From NCBI RefSeq assembly GCF_007859325.1, contig NZ_VOHK01000003.1, positions 124,001 through 188,000 of the forward strand: DNA of 64,000 nucleotides. The letters run 5' to 3'. This DNA comes from Luteimonas marina (GTDB taxonomy: Bacteria > Pseudomonadota > Gammaproteobacteria > Xanthomonadales > Xanthomonadaceae). The notes under the pieces were generated by a model, which saw only the letters and a list, made by a program, of their open reading frames with translations, searched no databases and was not told where the DNA came from. Below, one piece after another: positions 28,232 to 38,476 of this stretch. Position 1 is the stretch's first letter. Every line of letters starts with the position of its first letter. The position numbers and the translations under genes were made by a program.

Positions 28232-29089
28232 TCAGAGATCCTGCTCGTACCGGACGTAGGGGACGGCGCCCTCGTCGTTCGTCTCGCCATTCGGTGAGAA
28301 TGGATTCTTGCCGCGGGTGACGACGTTCTCGGCGCCGACCGTGAGCTGCCCGCTCCACGGGGTGCGCCAGGTGACGCCAAGGCCGAGGCCCTCGAAGCGG
28401 GGCTGGCCGGGGGTTTCGATGACGCGGCCGATGACGTTGGCACTGAAGGCGCCGTAGCCGCCGCCGACGGCGAGGCTCTTGCTGCTCCACTGGTCGCTGA
28501 TGTCGGCCGGAGCCTCCGCGAACGGGATCAGGGTGGCCTTGGCGACGGTGCCGGCGATGGTGACGTAGGCGGCGTCGCCGAGGTTCTTCTGGGCGAAGAC
28601 GGTGAGGTCGTTGAGGTCGATGTTGTTGCCGTTGTGCGCGCCGTTGCGGGTCAGCCACGCGGGCAGGCTGTCCTTGCCCTGGCCGACGGTCAGGCCGAAG
28701 CCGCCGCCGGGACGGTTGAAGGCCGCGGTGGCGCTGGCGCGGTGGCTGCCGTCGCGATCGCCGAGCGAGGCGAGCTGGCAGTTGTTGGCCAGGCCGCTGA
28801 CGGCGTTGAACACGCCGCTGGCCTGGTTGCACAGCAGGGCCAGCGAATCGCCGGCCTGCAGGCCGAAGGCGGCATCGAGCGAGCTGTCGCCGAAGCGCCA
28901 GCGGGCGCCGGCCGCAGGGGTTTCCGCCGCGGGCTCAAGGACGAGATAGGCCTGCACCTTGCCGCTGTTGTGGTCGACGACGGGCAGCACGGTCTGGTCG
29001 CCGCCGCGCTTGACCTGCGCATGCGCGCCGGCCGCCACGCACAGGGCGAGCAGCAGGGCAGTCGTCAGTCTGGCGAAGTGGCGTGCCAT
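28232..29089 (-). CDS. Exported beta-rich protein, probably outer membrane
   Basis: A 285-residue protein with a signal peptide (LTTALLLALCVAAGAHAQ) and alternating polar/hydrophobic strands rich in Gly, Asn and Thr (FGLTVGQGKDSLPAWLTRNG, VGGGYGAFSANVIGRVIET, GVTWRTPWSGQLTVGAENVVTRG), consistent with a small outer-membrane beta-barrel; I recognise no named family. It lies 190 bp upstream of the TonB-dependent receptor gene on the same strand, so the two may be functionally linked, although the spacing leaves room for separate promoters. A good promoter precedes it at 29144-29172. Confidence 0.72.
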   Translation of the reverse strand: MARHFARLTTALLLALCVAAGAHAQVKRGGDQTVLPVVDHNSGKVQAYLVLEPAAETPAAGARWRFGDSSLDAAFGLQAGDSLALLCNQASGVFNAVSGLANNCQLASLGDRDGSHRASATAAFNRPGGGFGLTVGQGKDSLPAWLTRNGAHNGNNIDLNDLTVFAQKNLGDAAYVTIAGTVAKATLIPFAEAPADISDQWSSKSLAVGGGYGAFSANVIGRVIETPGQPRFEGLGLGVTWRTPWSGQLTVGAENVVTRGKNPFSPNGETNDEGAVPYVRYEQDL

Positions 29090-29143
29090 GGTGTGCTATC
29101 GACCAGCCTGTGCGGCTGGAGTTCCCTCCCTTTCCGGAAAACG

Positions 29144-29172
29144 ATCCTAGCGCGTTTATGTTTATTTAACAA
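29144..29172 (-). promoter_or_regulatory. Promoter of the exported beta-rich protein gene
   Basis: Minus-strand TTGTTA (29172-29167), 17-bp AT-rich spacer, TAGGAT (29149-29144); start expected near 29137, about 48 nt before the ATG at 29089. The AT-rich patch stands out sharply from the surrounding GC-rich DNA. Confidence 0.65.
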
Positions 29173-29197
29173 TCCCGCACACAGGCAAGCTGCACCG

Positions 29198-30106
29198 TCA
29201 CTGAATGCGTTCAGGCGCGGCCGCATCGGCCGCCGGTCCGGCGAACAGGGCCTGCACGGCGGCCGGATCGAATTCGTAGCGCTCGCCGCAGAACTCGCAG
29301 CGGATCCGCGCCGCGCCGTCGATGACGGCGGCCCGGGCCTCGGCCTCGCCCAGCGATAGCAGCATCGCCGCCACCCGCTCCCGGGAGCAGGAGCAGCCGA
29401 AGGCCAGCGGCCGGTCGCCGAGGTGTTCGGGCCGGTCCTCGTGGAACAGGCGGGTGAGCAGGGTGTCCGTCGGCAGGTCGAGCAGTTCCGCCGGCGAGAG
29501 GGTCTCGAACAGGGCGACGGCGCGGTTCCAGCCATCGTCGTCGCCGGCGTCGCCAGGCAGCTTCTGCAGCATCAGGCCGGCCGCGCGGGTGTCGTCGGCG
29601 GCCAGCAGCAGGCGCGTGGGCAGCTGTTCCGACTGCCGGAAGTAGTCCTCGAACGCGCCCGCCAGCGAATCGGACGCCAGCGGCACCAGGCCCTGGTAGC
29701 GGGTCGGTTCGCGGCCGCGGGCGCCGGGGTTCTCGATGGTGATGGCGAGCACGGCGTCGGCGCCGAGTTCGCGCAGGTCGCGCGAGACGGGCGTGTCGTC
29801 GCCCTCGGCCAGGCGCGCGATGCCGCGCAGGGTGCCCGCGGCGGTGCATTCGGCGAACAGCGTGCGCAGGCGGCCCGCACCGCGCAGTTGCACGGACAGG
29901 CGTCCGTCGACCTTGGCATGGCCGGTGAACAGCGCGGCGGCGGCGACCGCTTCGCCCAGCAGTTCGGTGACCGCGGGCGGGGAGTCGTCGCGCGCGCGGA
30001 TCCGCGTCCAGGTCTCGTGCAGGTGCACGCGCACGCCGCGCACGCCGGCGTGGGGCAGCAGGAAACGGGAGAGCTGGTCGCTGTTGATCGGCGGGGGAAC
30101 GGACAT
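29198..30106 (-). CDS. hslO: Hsp33 redox-regulated chaperone
   Basis: Cytosolic holdase chaperone activated by oxidation and unfolding. The 302-residue length is normal. Seen: N-terminal fold with VRVHLHETW, a middle segment DDTPVSRDLRELGADAVLAITIEN, and the zinc/redox switch: FGCSCSRERV (CxC) and IRCEFCGERY (CxxC), all four Cys present, so the oxidation switch should work. ATG at 30106. It is divergent from mtgA, with 83 bp between the starts. Confidence 0.96.
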   Translation of the reverse strand: MSVPPPINSDQLSRFLLPHAGVRGVRVHLHETWTRIRARDDSPPAVTELLGEAVAAAALFTGHAKVDGRLSVQLRGAGRLRTLFAECTAAGTLRGIARLAEGDDTPVSRDLRELGADAVLAITIENPGARGREPTRYQGLVPLASDSLAGAFEDYFRQSEQLPTRLLLAADDTRAAGLMLQKLPGDAGDDDGWNRAVALFETLSPAELLDLPTDTLLTRLFHEDRPEHLGDRPLAFGCSCSRERVAAMLLSLGEAEARAAVIDGAARIRCEFCGERYEFDPAAVQALFAGPAADAAAPERIQ

Positions 30107-30189
30107 GGGAGGTTCGCGGAGGCGTGCGTGGCGTGTTCGAATAGGGGCAGTGTGCGCGATGCCCGCGCTGCCTGACAGATGGGGATGCG

Positions 30190-30963
30190 ATGACGACGGC
30201 GCAAGCCTCGAACGACGATGGTGGCGGTGTGCCGGCGCCCGCGCGTCGCCCGCGCCGGCGCCGCTGGCTGCGGCGGCTCGCGCTGCTGCCGGTCTGGATC
30301 GTGTTGTTCACGGTGCTGCAGGTGGGCGTGCTGCGCTTCGTCGATCCACCGTTCTCGGCGTTCATGGCCATCCGCCAGTTCGACGCCTGGGCGCAGGGCG
30401 ACCGGGACTTCCGCGTCGCCCACGACTGGCGCGACCTGGAGCGGATGGCCGCGTCGCTGCCGGTGGCGCTGGTGGCGGCGGAAGACCAGGCCTTCGCCAC
30501 GCACGGCGGCTTCGACCTGGAGGCGATCGAGCAGGCGCGCCGGCGCAACGAGCAGGGCGGGCGGCTGCGTGGCGGCAGCACCATCAGCCAGCAGCTGGCG
30601 AAGAACCTGTTCCTCTGGCAGGGGTCGAGCGCAGCCTCGCGCTGGGTGCGCAAGGGCGTCGAGGCCTGGTACACCGTCCTGCTTGAATGGATGTGGCCGA
30701 AGCGGCGCATCCTTGAGGTCTACGCCAACGTCGCCGAGTTCGGCGACGGCGTCTACGGTGCGCAGGCGGCCGCGCGCAGTTTCTTCGGTCGCGACGCGGC
30801 GGCGCTGACGCCGTCGCAGAGCGCGCGGCTGGCGGCGGTGCTGCCCAGTCCCAAGCGCTACAGCGCGGCCAATCCCGGACCCTACGTGCAGCGGCGCGCG
30901 CGCTGGATCGAGCGCAACATGCGGCAGATCGGTGGCGATGGCTATCTCGAGATGCTGGATTGA
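30190..30963 (+). CDS. mtgA: Monofunctional biosynthetic peptidoglycan transglycosylase
   Basis: Polymerises lipid II into glycan strands without a transpeptidase domain. The 257 residues comprise a short cytoplasmic Arg-rich start ([12 protein letters not shown]), one membrane helix ([19 protein letters not shown]) and a GT51 domain. Seen: [18 protein letters not shown] with the catalytic Glu, [17 protein letters not shown] and [30 protein letters not shown], the canonical motifs. ATG at 30190. Downstream, a family B repeat with a 24-bp tandem array separates it from a glycosyltransferase gene. Confidence 0.96.
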   Translation: MTTAQASNDDGGGVPAPARRPRRRRWLRRLALLPVWIVLFTVLQVGVLRFVDPPFSAFMAIRQFDAWAQGDRDFRVAHDWRDLERMAASLPVALVAAEDQAFATHGGFDLEAIEQARRRNEQGGRLRGGSTISQQLAKNLFLWQGSSAASRWVRKGVEAWYTVLLEWMWPKRRILEVYANVAEFGDGVYGAQAAARSFFGRDAAALTPSQSARLAAVLPSPKRYSAANPGPYVQRRARWIERNMRQIGGDGYLEMLD

Positions 30964-30996
30964 CGGCGCGGCGCGGGCAGACGCGTCTTCCTATTC

Positions 30997-31216
30997 GTCA
31001 TTCCGGCGAAAGCCGGGATCCATTGTGCCGTTGCTGCTTGCGGACGATGGATTCAGAGGCAAGGTCAAAATGGATCCCGGCTTTCGCCGGGATGACGGCG
31101 TGGGCTTTCGCGGGGATGACGGCGTGGGCTTTCGCGGGGATGACGGGGCTGGCTTTCGACGGGATGACAGGGCCGGCTTGCGCCGGGATGACGAGGCTGA
31201 CTGGTGCCGGGATGAC
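30997..31216. repeat. Family B inverted repeat extended into a 24-bp tandem array
   Basis: 30997-31096 is a family B inverted repeat (arms starting GTCATTCCGGCGAAAGCCGG). Directly after it come five tandem units of exactly 24 bp (31097, 31121, 31145, 31169, 31193), each ending in a GGGATGAC variant; units 1 and 2 are identical and later units diverge progressively. Units share the right arm of the inverted repeat, so the array grew by duplicating that arm. In one frame it translates to repeats like GFRGDDGV, the source of spurious short proteins; it is not a gene. Confidence 0.88.
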
Positions 31217-31265
31217 GCGATTGGCACCGGAAGGGATTGGCACGGGAATGCTCTAGGATGCCGGC

Positions 31266-32294
31266 ATGAACCGTGAACTGTTGACCGTCGTCGTCGCGGC
31301 CCGCGACGAGGCCGAGGCCCTGCCGCTGCTGCACCGGCGCGTTGCCGGCGTGCTGGACGGGCTGGTCGCCGACGGCGTCGACGGCCGCGTCCTGTACATC
31401 GACGACGGCAGCCGTGACGGCACCTGGGAGGTGATGCGCGGCTTGGCCAGCGGCGACCGCCGGGTCGCGCTGCTGCGGCTGTCGCGCAACTTCGGCAAGG
31501 AGGCGGCGCTGACCGCGGGGCTCGACCATGTCGAGGCGGGCGCGGCGATCATCCTCGACGCCGACGGCCAGGACCCGCCGGAGCTGATCCCGCAGTTCGT
31601 CGCGAAGTGGCGCGAGGGCTACGACGACGTCCACGGCATGCGCGAGCAGCGCGACGGCGAAGGCTGGCTCAAGCGCGCCACCGCGCATGCGTTCTATCGC
31701 GTGATGCAGCGCCTGTCGAAGACGCCGATCCCGACCGACACCGGCGACTTCCGCCTGCTCTCGCCGCGCGCGCTGGCCGCGCTGCGGCAGCTGCGCGAAC
31801 GCCATCGCTTCATGAAGGGGCTGTTCGGCTGGATCGGCTACAACCGCGTCGCGATCCCGTACCGGCGCGAGGCGCGACTGGCCGGCAGCAGCAAGTTCAG
31901 CCTGTGGAAGCTGTGGAACTTCGCGCTGGAGGGCATCACCAGCTTCTCCACCGCGCCGTTGCGGCTGGCCACCTACGTCGGCCTCGGCGCCGCGCTGGTG
32001 GCCTTCGTGTACGCGGTCTGGATCGTGTCCAAGGCGCTGTTCTTCGGCGATCGCGTCGCCGGCTGGCCGACGATGATGACGGTGATCCTGTTCCTCGGCG
32101 GCGTGCAGCTGGTCGCGCTGGGCATGATCGGCGAATACCTCGGGCGGCTGTACGAGGAATCCAAGCAGCGACCGCTGTACCTGGTCGACGACTGGCGTCC
32201 GGCGCCGACCGGAGTATCCTCGTTGCCGTCGCAGCCAACGGGAGGGAAGCACCATGCGTACGGTGCGGCAACTGCTGGGAGCCAAGACGCCTGA
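31266..32294 (+). CDS. GT2 glycosyltransferase, polyprenyl-phosphate sugar transferase type
   Basis: A 342-residue glycosyltransferase family 2 enzyme of the DPM1/GtrB/ArnC-like group that attaches a sugar to a polyprenyl phosphate on the cytoplasmic face. Seen: VLYIDDGSRDGTWEVM (nucleotide-sugar site), IILDADGQDPPELIP (DxD-like metal site), DTGDFRLLSPRAL and RHRFMKGLFGWIGY, then two C-terminal membrane helices (LATYVGLGAALVAFVYAVWIV and MMTVILFLGGVQLVALGMIG) ending in the typical GEYLGRLYEESKQRPLY. The last 30 residues are unusual, because the frame runs 41 bp into the next gene. The sugar is unknown. Confidence 0.9.
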   Translation: MNRELLTVVVAARDEAEALPLLHRRVAGVLDGLVADGVDGRVLYIDDGSRDGTWEVMRGLASGDRRVALLRLSRNFGKEAALTAGLDHVEAGAAIILDADGQDPPELIPQFVAKWREGYDDVHGMREQRDGEGWLKRATAHAFYRVMQRLSKTPIPTDTGDFRLLSPRALAALRQLRERHRFMKGLFGWIGYNRVAIPYRREARLAGSSKFSLWKLWNFALEGITSFSTAPLRLATYVGLGAALVAFVYAVWIVSKALFFGDRVAGWPTMMTVILFLGGVQLVALGMIGEYLGRLYEESKQRPLYLVDDWRPAPTGVSSLPSQPTGGKHHAYGAATAGSQDA

Positions 32295-32682
32295 CCTGTT
32301 CGCGGTCGCGCCCGATGCACCGGTCATCGACGCGATCCGCCTGATGGCGCTCAAGGGGATCGGGGCGGTGCTGGTGATGGACGGTGCGCGGCTGGCCGGG
32401 ATCCTGTCCGAGCGCGACTACGCGCGCAAGATCGTGCTCGAGGGGCGCTCGTCGAAGGACACGCCGGTCAGCGCGATCATGACCACGGAGGTGGTCACCG
32501 TCGGCCCCGACCACGGGGTGCCCGACTGCATGCAGATCGTCACCCGCAACCGCATCCGCCACCTGCCGGTGGTGGAGGGCGGCAGCGTGGTGGGGATGAT
32601 CTCGATCGGGGACCTGGTGGCTGCGGTGATCGAGGACCAGCAGCACGAGCTGGACCAGCTGCAGCGGTACATCGCCGGCTGA
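32254..32682 (+). CDS. CBS-domain pair protein
   Basis: A 142-residue stand-alone Bateman module: two CBS domains (PDAPVIDAIRLMALKGIGAVLVMDG and MTTEVVTVGPDHGVPDCMQIVTRNRIRHLPVVEGG). Such proteins bind adenine nucleotides or NAD and report energy state to a partner. ATG at 32254 has its own ribosome site (GGGAGG) inside the last 41 bp of the glycosyltransferase gene, a different frame, so the pair is probably translationally coupled. Its partner is not evident. Confidence 0.92.
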   Translation: MRTVRQLLGAKTPDLFAVAPDAPVIDAIRLMALKGIGAVLVMDGARLAGILSERDYARKIVLEGRSSKDTPVSAIMTTEVVTVGPDHGVPDCMQIVTRNRIRHLPVVEGGSVVGMISIGDLVAAVIEDQQHELDQLQRYIAG

Positions 32683-32690
32683 GGCGTTGC

Positions 32691-32755
32691 GGGTCGCGCC
32701 TGAAGGCGCTCCTACAAGGCGTTTACGTTTGTGGGAGCGCCTTCAGGCGCGACCC
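32691..32755. repeat. Intergenic inverted repeat, family D copy 1
   Basis: 24-bp arms at 32691-32714 and 32732-32755, inverted, containing the inner palindrome GCGCCTGAAGGCGC. It sits between the converging CBS and AsmA genes. Three more copies (43266, 51484, 53888) occupy the same kind of position. Confidence 0.85.
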
Positions 32756-32775
32756 GAGGTGCCCTCCGCCCGCGC

Positions 32776-34740
32776 TCAACGCGCGTACGCGCCGCCGCAG
32801 TCGCTGTCCTCGCCCGGGCCGAGTTCCAGGGTGGCCAGCAGCGCGGCCGGCGGGGCGATGCTGCCCAGAGCCAGGGCGACCGCGCCGCGCAGGCCCAGGC
32901 GGGCCATGTCCGGGCGGAAGCTCGGATCGGCGAAGGTCCCGCCGATGTGCAGCGGCGAGCGCAGGGCGAGGATGCTGCGGTCCTTGGGGCGCGGGCGCAG
33001 TTCTAGGTCGAGCGTCTCCTCGCGCAGGTCCACCCGGCCCTCGCCGACGATGAGGGTGTCGGTGGTGTCGAAGGCGAGCGCGCGCGATTCCATCACGCCG
33101 CGCTTCACGCCGAAGTCGGCGAAGGCGCAGCGGACCGGCACCTGGCGGTCCTTGCCGATCAGGTACTTCACCGCCTCGTAGATGTCGATGCCGGCCAGCT
33201 CCACCAGCAGGTTGCTGATCCGGCCGCGGCCCATGCCGACGGCGACGTCGCCATCCGCGGTCGCCAGCATCGCCGCCACGGAGTTGCCGGTGCCGACGAG
33301 GTTGAAGCTGCCGGCGAAGCGCCCGGCGGCGTCTTTCGTCAGTTCGGCGTCGGGGAACAACTGCGACAGTTCGATGCGGCGCACGTCGGCCTTGAGCCGC
33401 GTGGTGATGGTGTCGCTGCGCGCGTCCATGCGGATGTCGGCGCGGATGTCGCCGCCGGCGACGCCGAAATTGAGCGGCTGCAGCCGCGCCAGGCCGGCGT
33501 CGAGCAGCAGGTGCGCGTCCATGTCGTCGATCGGCAGCTTCGGCGCGTTGATGCGCTGCGCGCGCAGGCGTACGTCGGCGTCCATCGCGCGCAGCTTGGC
33601 CAGGTCGTAGGGCGTGGACGGCAGCACCTTGCCGGTCGCGGCCTGCTTCGCGGCCTGTTCGGCGAGTCTGGGGTCGAGCGCTTCGCCTTCGGCGTCCGGG
33701 GTGCCGCCGAGGAAGCCGGCGAGGTCGTCGAAATCCAGCCGCTTCGACACCAGTTCGGCCTTGAACAGCGGGCGCTCGCGGCCGGTGGTGACCGCGGCCG
33801 AGCCGGACAGGTCGCTCTGACCGATCTGTCCGCCGAAGCCGTCGTAGTGCCAAGTGTCCGCGTCGCGGGTGAGGCGGCCGTCGACGGCATAGGGCGGGGA
33901 GTCGGGCAGGGCGAGGCCGACCAGCGGGTAGAGGTCGGCGAGGTTGCGGCCGGCGAGTTCGAACTGCAGGTCGAAGTCGCGCAGGCGGAAGGGATCGAGC
34001 AGGGTGCCGCGGGCGTGGGCGCGGGTGGCGCCGGCGCGGGCGCGCAGGTCGAGGCGATAGGGCCGTTCGCTGTCCTGCAGCTCCAGCGGCGATTCGGTGG
34101 TGCCTTCCAGGGTGAAGTCGTTGCCGGCCCAGTGCCCGCCGCCCTTGAGCGTGATCGGCGGCGCGGCGTCGGCCTTGCGCGGTTCCCGGCTGGCGAGTTC
34201 GACGTCGATCGCGGTCCTGCTGGCGGCGTCGTCGAAGCGCAGGCGGCCTGCGTCGATCCACAGCCGGCGCAGCTGCAGGGCGCTGCCGTCGCCGTCGCTG
34301 TCGAAGCCGAAGTCCCAGTTGCCGGGGCCGCCGTCGGGGTTGGTCTCGATCCGCACGTCCGGCTGCGACAGCCGCAGTTCCGGCAGGCGCACCCTGCCGA
34401 TCAGCAGCGGCCAGGTTTCGACCTGCAGCACCAGTTGCCGCGCGGTGGCCATGTCGGGCTGCTTCGACCAGTCGGCGTTGCCCAGGCGCAGGCCGTCGGC
34501 GGTGACGGTGGTGATGCGGCCGAGGTCGACGTCGAGGTTGCCGGCGATCTCGAACGCGCGCCCGGTGCGCGCCTGCACGACGCGTTCGACCGGACCCTTG
34601 AACCAGTTCCAGTCCCACAGCAGCACCAGCGCGACCAGGGCTGCGGCGACGACGGCGAGGATCGCGGTGGTGCGCCGCGTCGGCGGCCAGCGCCGGCGGG
34701 CGGGATCGGGCGTGGTTGCGGGGGTGTCGGTTGCCTGCAT
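32776..34740 (-). CDS. AsmA family protein
   Basis: A 654-residue AsmA/YhdP-like envelope protein: a short cytoplasmic start, one membrane helix (TTAILAVVAAALVALVLLW), then a long periplasmic beta-rich body. Seen: the N-terminal AsmA motif VERVVQARTGRAFEIAGNLDVDLG, repeated strands in LKGGGHWAGNDFTLEGTTESPL, and the C-terminal domain VELAGIDIYEAVKYLIGKDRQVPVRCAFADFGVKRGV, conserved in the family. Related proteins are implicated in phospholipid transport between the membranes. Two Cys (one in VRCAF, one near the C-terminus in SDCGGAYAR) could pair. ATG at 34740. Confidence 0.9.
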   Translation of the reverse strand: MQATDTPATTPDPARRRWPPTRRTTAILAVVAAALVALVLLWDWNWFKGPVERVVQARTGRAFEIAGNLDVDLGRITTVTADGLRLGNADWSKQPDMATARQLVLQVETWPLLIGRVRLPELRLSQPDVRIETNPDGGPGNWDFGFDSDGDGSALQLRRLWIDAGRLRFDDAASRTAIDVELASREPRKADAAPPITLKGGGHWAGNDFTLEGTTESPLELQDSERPYRLDLRARAGATRAHARGTLLDPFRLRDFDLQFELAGRNLADLYPLVGLALPDSPPYAVDGRLTRDADTWHYDGFGGQIGQSDLSGSAAVTTGRERPLFKAELVSKRLDFDDLAGFLGGTPDAEGEALDPRLAEQAAKQAATGKVLPSTPYDLAKLRAMDADVRLRAQRINAPKLPIDDMDAHLLLDAGLARLQPLNFGVAGGDIRADIRMDARSDTITTRLKADVRRIELSQLFPDAELTKDAAGRFAGSFNLVGTGNSVAAMLATADGDVAVGMGRGRISNLLVELAGIDIYEAVKYLIGKDRQVPVRCAFADFGVKRGVMESRALAFDTTDTLIVGEGRVDLREETLDLELRPRPKDRSILALRSPLHIGGTFADPSFRPDMARLGLRGAVALALGSIAPPAALLATLELGPGEDSDCGGAYAR

Positions 34741-34823
34741 GCCGCCAGTATTGGCGGCCGGCGTTGCGTCGGCGCGAAAGCGGCGGCGATGGGTTCAGTT
34801 TTGCGAACGCACCGTGAGCGCGC

Positions 34824-35507
34824 TCAGCCCACGACCTGCGCCATCACCGCGACGTAGTGGCAGACGCTGCCGCCGATGCAGAACAGGTGCCAGATCGCGT
34901 GCGCGTAGGGGATCGATTCGCGGTGATAGAAATAAGTGCCGAGCGTGTAGAACAGGCCGCCGGCGAGCAGCCAGCCGAGGGTCCACGCGTCCAGCGACGT
35001 CAGCATCGGCTTGATCGCCACCAGCACCAGCCAGCCCATCGCGATGTAGATCAGGGTCGAGAGCTTCTTGAAGCGGCCGGTGTAGTACAGCTTGAACACC
35101 ACGCCGGCCAGCGCCAGCGTCCAGATCGCTGCGAACAGGCCCCAGCCCCACGGCCCGCGCAGGCCGATCAGGGTGAACGGGGTGTAGGTGCCGGCGATCA
35201 GCAGGTAGATCGCGCAGTGGTCGAAGACCTTGAGCCGACCCTTGGCGACCGGGTGCTGGATCGAGTGGTAGAGGGTCGAGGCGAGGTAGAGCAGCAGCAG
35301 GGTCACGCCGAACACGATCGACGCGCCGAGCTGCCAGGCGTCGCCGTGGATCGCCGCCAGCGTGATCAGCACCGCGCCGCCGGCCAGCGCGGCGGCGGCG
35401 CCGAAGCCGTGGGTCAGCGCGCTGGCGATCTCGTCGCGCAGGTCGAGCAGGTGGTCGGCGCGCTGGCGGTTGCGCAGCATGCGGAAGCTGGAGGGGGGAT
35501 GGCTCAC
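34824..35507 (-). CDS. trhA: Hemolysin III family membrane protein (TrhA/PAQR-like)
   Basis: A 227-residue seven-helix membrane protein of the hemolysin III/PAQR superfamily, whose bacterial members affect membrane energy and fluidity homeostasis. Seen: the metal-site residues in ASTLYHS, VFDHCAIYLLIAGTYTPF and YAHAIWHLFCIGGSVCHYVAV, i.e. Ser/His, Asp and two His in the expected helices. 'Hemolysin' is a historical name; nothing here implies virulence. ATG at 35507. Confidence 0.93.
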   Translation of the reverse strand: MSHPPSSFRMLRNRQRADHLLDLRDEIASALTHGFGAAAALAGGAVLITLAAIHGDAWQLGASIVFGVTLLLLYLASTLYHSIQHPVAKGRLKVFDHCAIYLLIAGTYTPFTLIGLRGPWGWGLFAAIWTLALAGVVFKLYYTGRFKKLSTLIYIAMGWLVLVAIKPMLTSLDAWTLGWLLAGGLFYTLGTYFYHRESIPYAHAIWHLFCIGGSVCHYVAVMAQVVG

Positions 35508-35641
35508 GCCCGTACGTTACCGCATTGCAGCATGGCGCGTCGGGCGGCGGCGGTGCCGTTCACCGGGCGGTTGGGCGCGTGCGGGCTCCGGAGGCGCATG
35601 ACTCGGGAAACGGCGCAGGCTGCCGCGATGGGACAAGAAAT

Positions 35642-35714
35642 GTCATTTCGACCGCAGGGAGAAATCTTCTGTCCGGCGCGAGGAAAGCAGATTTCTCCCT
35701 GCGGTCGAAATGAC
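35642..35714. repeat. Intergenic inverted repeat, family A copy 2
   Basis: Same arms as at 4104-4177 (GTCATTTCGACCGCAGGG and inverse) around a different centre, between prfC and trhA, both on the minus strand. The conserved arms with a divergent centre suggest selection on pairing or recent spread of the arms. Confidence 0.85.
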
Positions 35715-35727
35715 AGGGCCTTCTTCT

Positions 35728-37332
<1,605 letters not shown>

Positions 37333-37450
37333 GGCGAAGGCACGCGGTGCGCGTGCCGGGGTCCGGTACGGGAAGGGCGGCAATTATACGGGGCGGGTGG
37401 GGGTTGGCGTCGGCAGGTCGATCGACATCCCGGCGGCAGCCTCGCCGGTT

Positions 37451-37540
37451 GTCATCCCGAACGCAGTGAGGGATCTCGTCCCCGTAAGCCAGATCCCTCA
37501 CGGAGCCTGCCCGGAGTACGGCCGAAGGGTTCGGGATGAC
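37451..37540. repeat. Intergenic inverted repeat, family C copy 1
   Basis: Left arm begins GTCATCCCGAACGCAGTGAG and the right end carries the inverted TTCGGGATGAC, with an imperfect centre containing AGATCCCTCA facing GGGATCT. It lies between the M23 peptidase gene and prfC (both minus). The better preserved copy is at 52694-52774. Confidence 0.75.
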
Positions 37541-37561
37541 AGTCAGTGGGGGCGTCGGACC

Positions 37562-38476
37562 TCACTCGCCGCCCGCCTGCGCATCGCCGAAGCGCAGGAT
37601 CCCCTGCGGACCGAACATCCGGAACGGCAGCGATTCCAGCCGCATGCCGCGGTTGGCCTGGAGCACGAAGTGCAGGTGCGGCGCGGTGCTGCGGCCGGTG
37701 TTGCCGGACAGGCCGATCACCTGCCCGCGGCGCACGCGCTGGCCGAGCCGGGCCAGCACGCCGCCCGGCTGCAGGTGCGCGTACAGCGCCATGGTGCCGT
37801 CGTCGTGCAGGATGCGGATGAAGTTGGCGCGGGCGACCAGGGCGTCCTCGTCCTCGCCGGGCGCGGCGTCGGCGAAGCCGGCCTCGGACTGCATCACCAC
37901 GCCGTCGCGCGCGGCGACGACGGCGGTGCCGACCGGCGCCGCGAAATCCACCGCGTGGCGGTTTTCGGCGTCGGCGTGGCTGAAGCCGCCGCCCCAGGCC
38001 TGCTGGATGCGCAGCGCGGCGGTCTGCAGCGGATACAGGTACTCGACCTCGCGCGGGCGCGCGTTCGGCGTGCCGGGCACGGCCACCACGCGCAGCCGCG
38101 GCGTGCCCGAGGCGATCCGCGCGAGCAGTGCGCCCGACTGCGCCGGCACCGTGCCGCGCGCAGGCAGCGGCGGATCGCTCGCGAACGGCCCGCCGCCGTC
38201 GGCATGCAGCATCACCTCGATCGGCCCGGCCAGCAGGTTGTCGACCAGGGCCAGCGCCCCGTCCTGGCCGGCCTCGACGCGCAGGCGCGCGATCGCCGCG
38301 GCCTCGATCGGCACTTCGACCCGCGCAACCTGCTGCGCCGGCACCCGCGCGTCGACACGGTCGGCGTACTGCGGCCGGCCCGCGGCGTCGGTCCAGCGAT
38401 AGACCTCGGTCGCCTGCGCGGCGGCAATGCCCAGCGCGACCGCTGCGACACCCGCCGCCAGCGCGCTGCGTTTCAC
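37562..38476 (-). CDS. Exported M23 family endopeptidase
   Basis: A 304-residue periplasmic zinc peptidase of the LytM/M23 type, cutting peptidoglycan cross-bridges or acting as a degenerate activator. GTG 38476 overlaps the stop of the upstream gene (sequence GTGA) and begins a signal peptide (KRSALAAGVAAVALGIAAAQA). An N-terminal DUF4124-like strand (EVYRWTDAAGRPQYADRV) follows. Seen in the M23 domain: NRHAVDFAAPVGTAVVAARDG (first His and Asp), then LYAHLQPGGV and STAPHLHFVLQ (HxH). All usual ligands appear present, so it is likely active. It is coupled to the lipoprotein gene before it. Confidence 0.9.
   Translation of the reverse strand: MKRSALAAGVAAVALGIAAAQATEVYRWTDAAGRPQYADRVDARVPAQQVARVEVPIEAAAIARLRVEAGQDGALALVDNLLAGPIEVMLHADGGGPFASDPPLPARGTVPAQSGALLARIASGTPRLRVVAVPGTPNARPREVEYLYPLQTAALRIQQAWGGGFSHADAENRHAVDFAAPVGTAVVAARDGVVMQSEAGFADAAPGEDEDALVARANFIRILHDDGTMALYAHLQPGGVLARLGQRVRRGQVIGLSGNTGRSTAPHLHFVLQANRGMRLESLPFRMFGPQGILRFGDAQAGGE

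Noticed and set aside
31097..31216. CRISPR array
   Set aside because: Units are contiguous 24-bp tandem repeats with no unique spacers, and no cas genes are in the window.
30932..31276. Short proteins with GFRRDD-type repeats
   Set aside because: They translate the family B repeat and its 24-bp array; no start signal or selection for protein.
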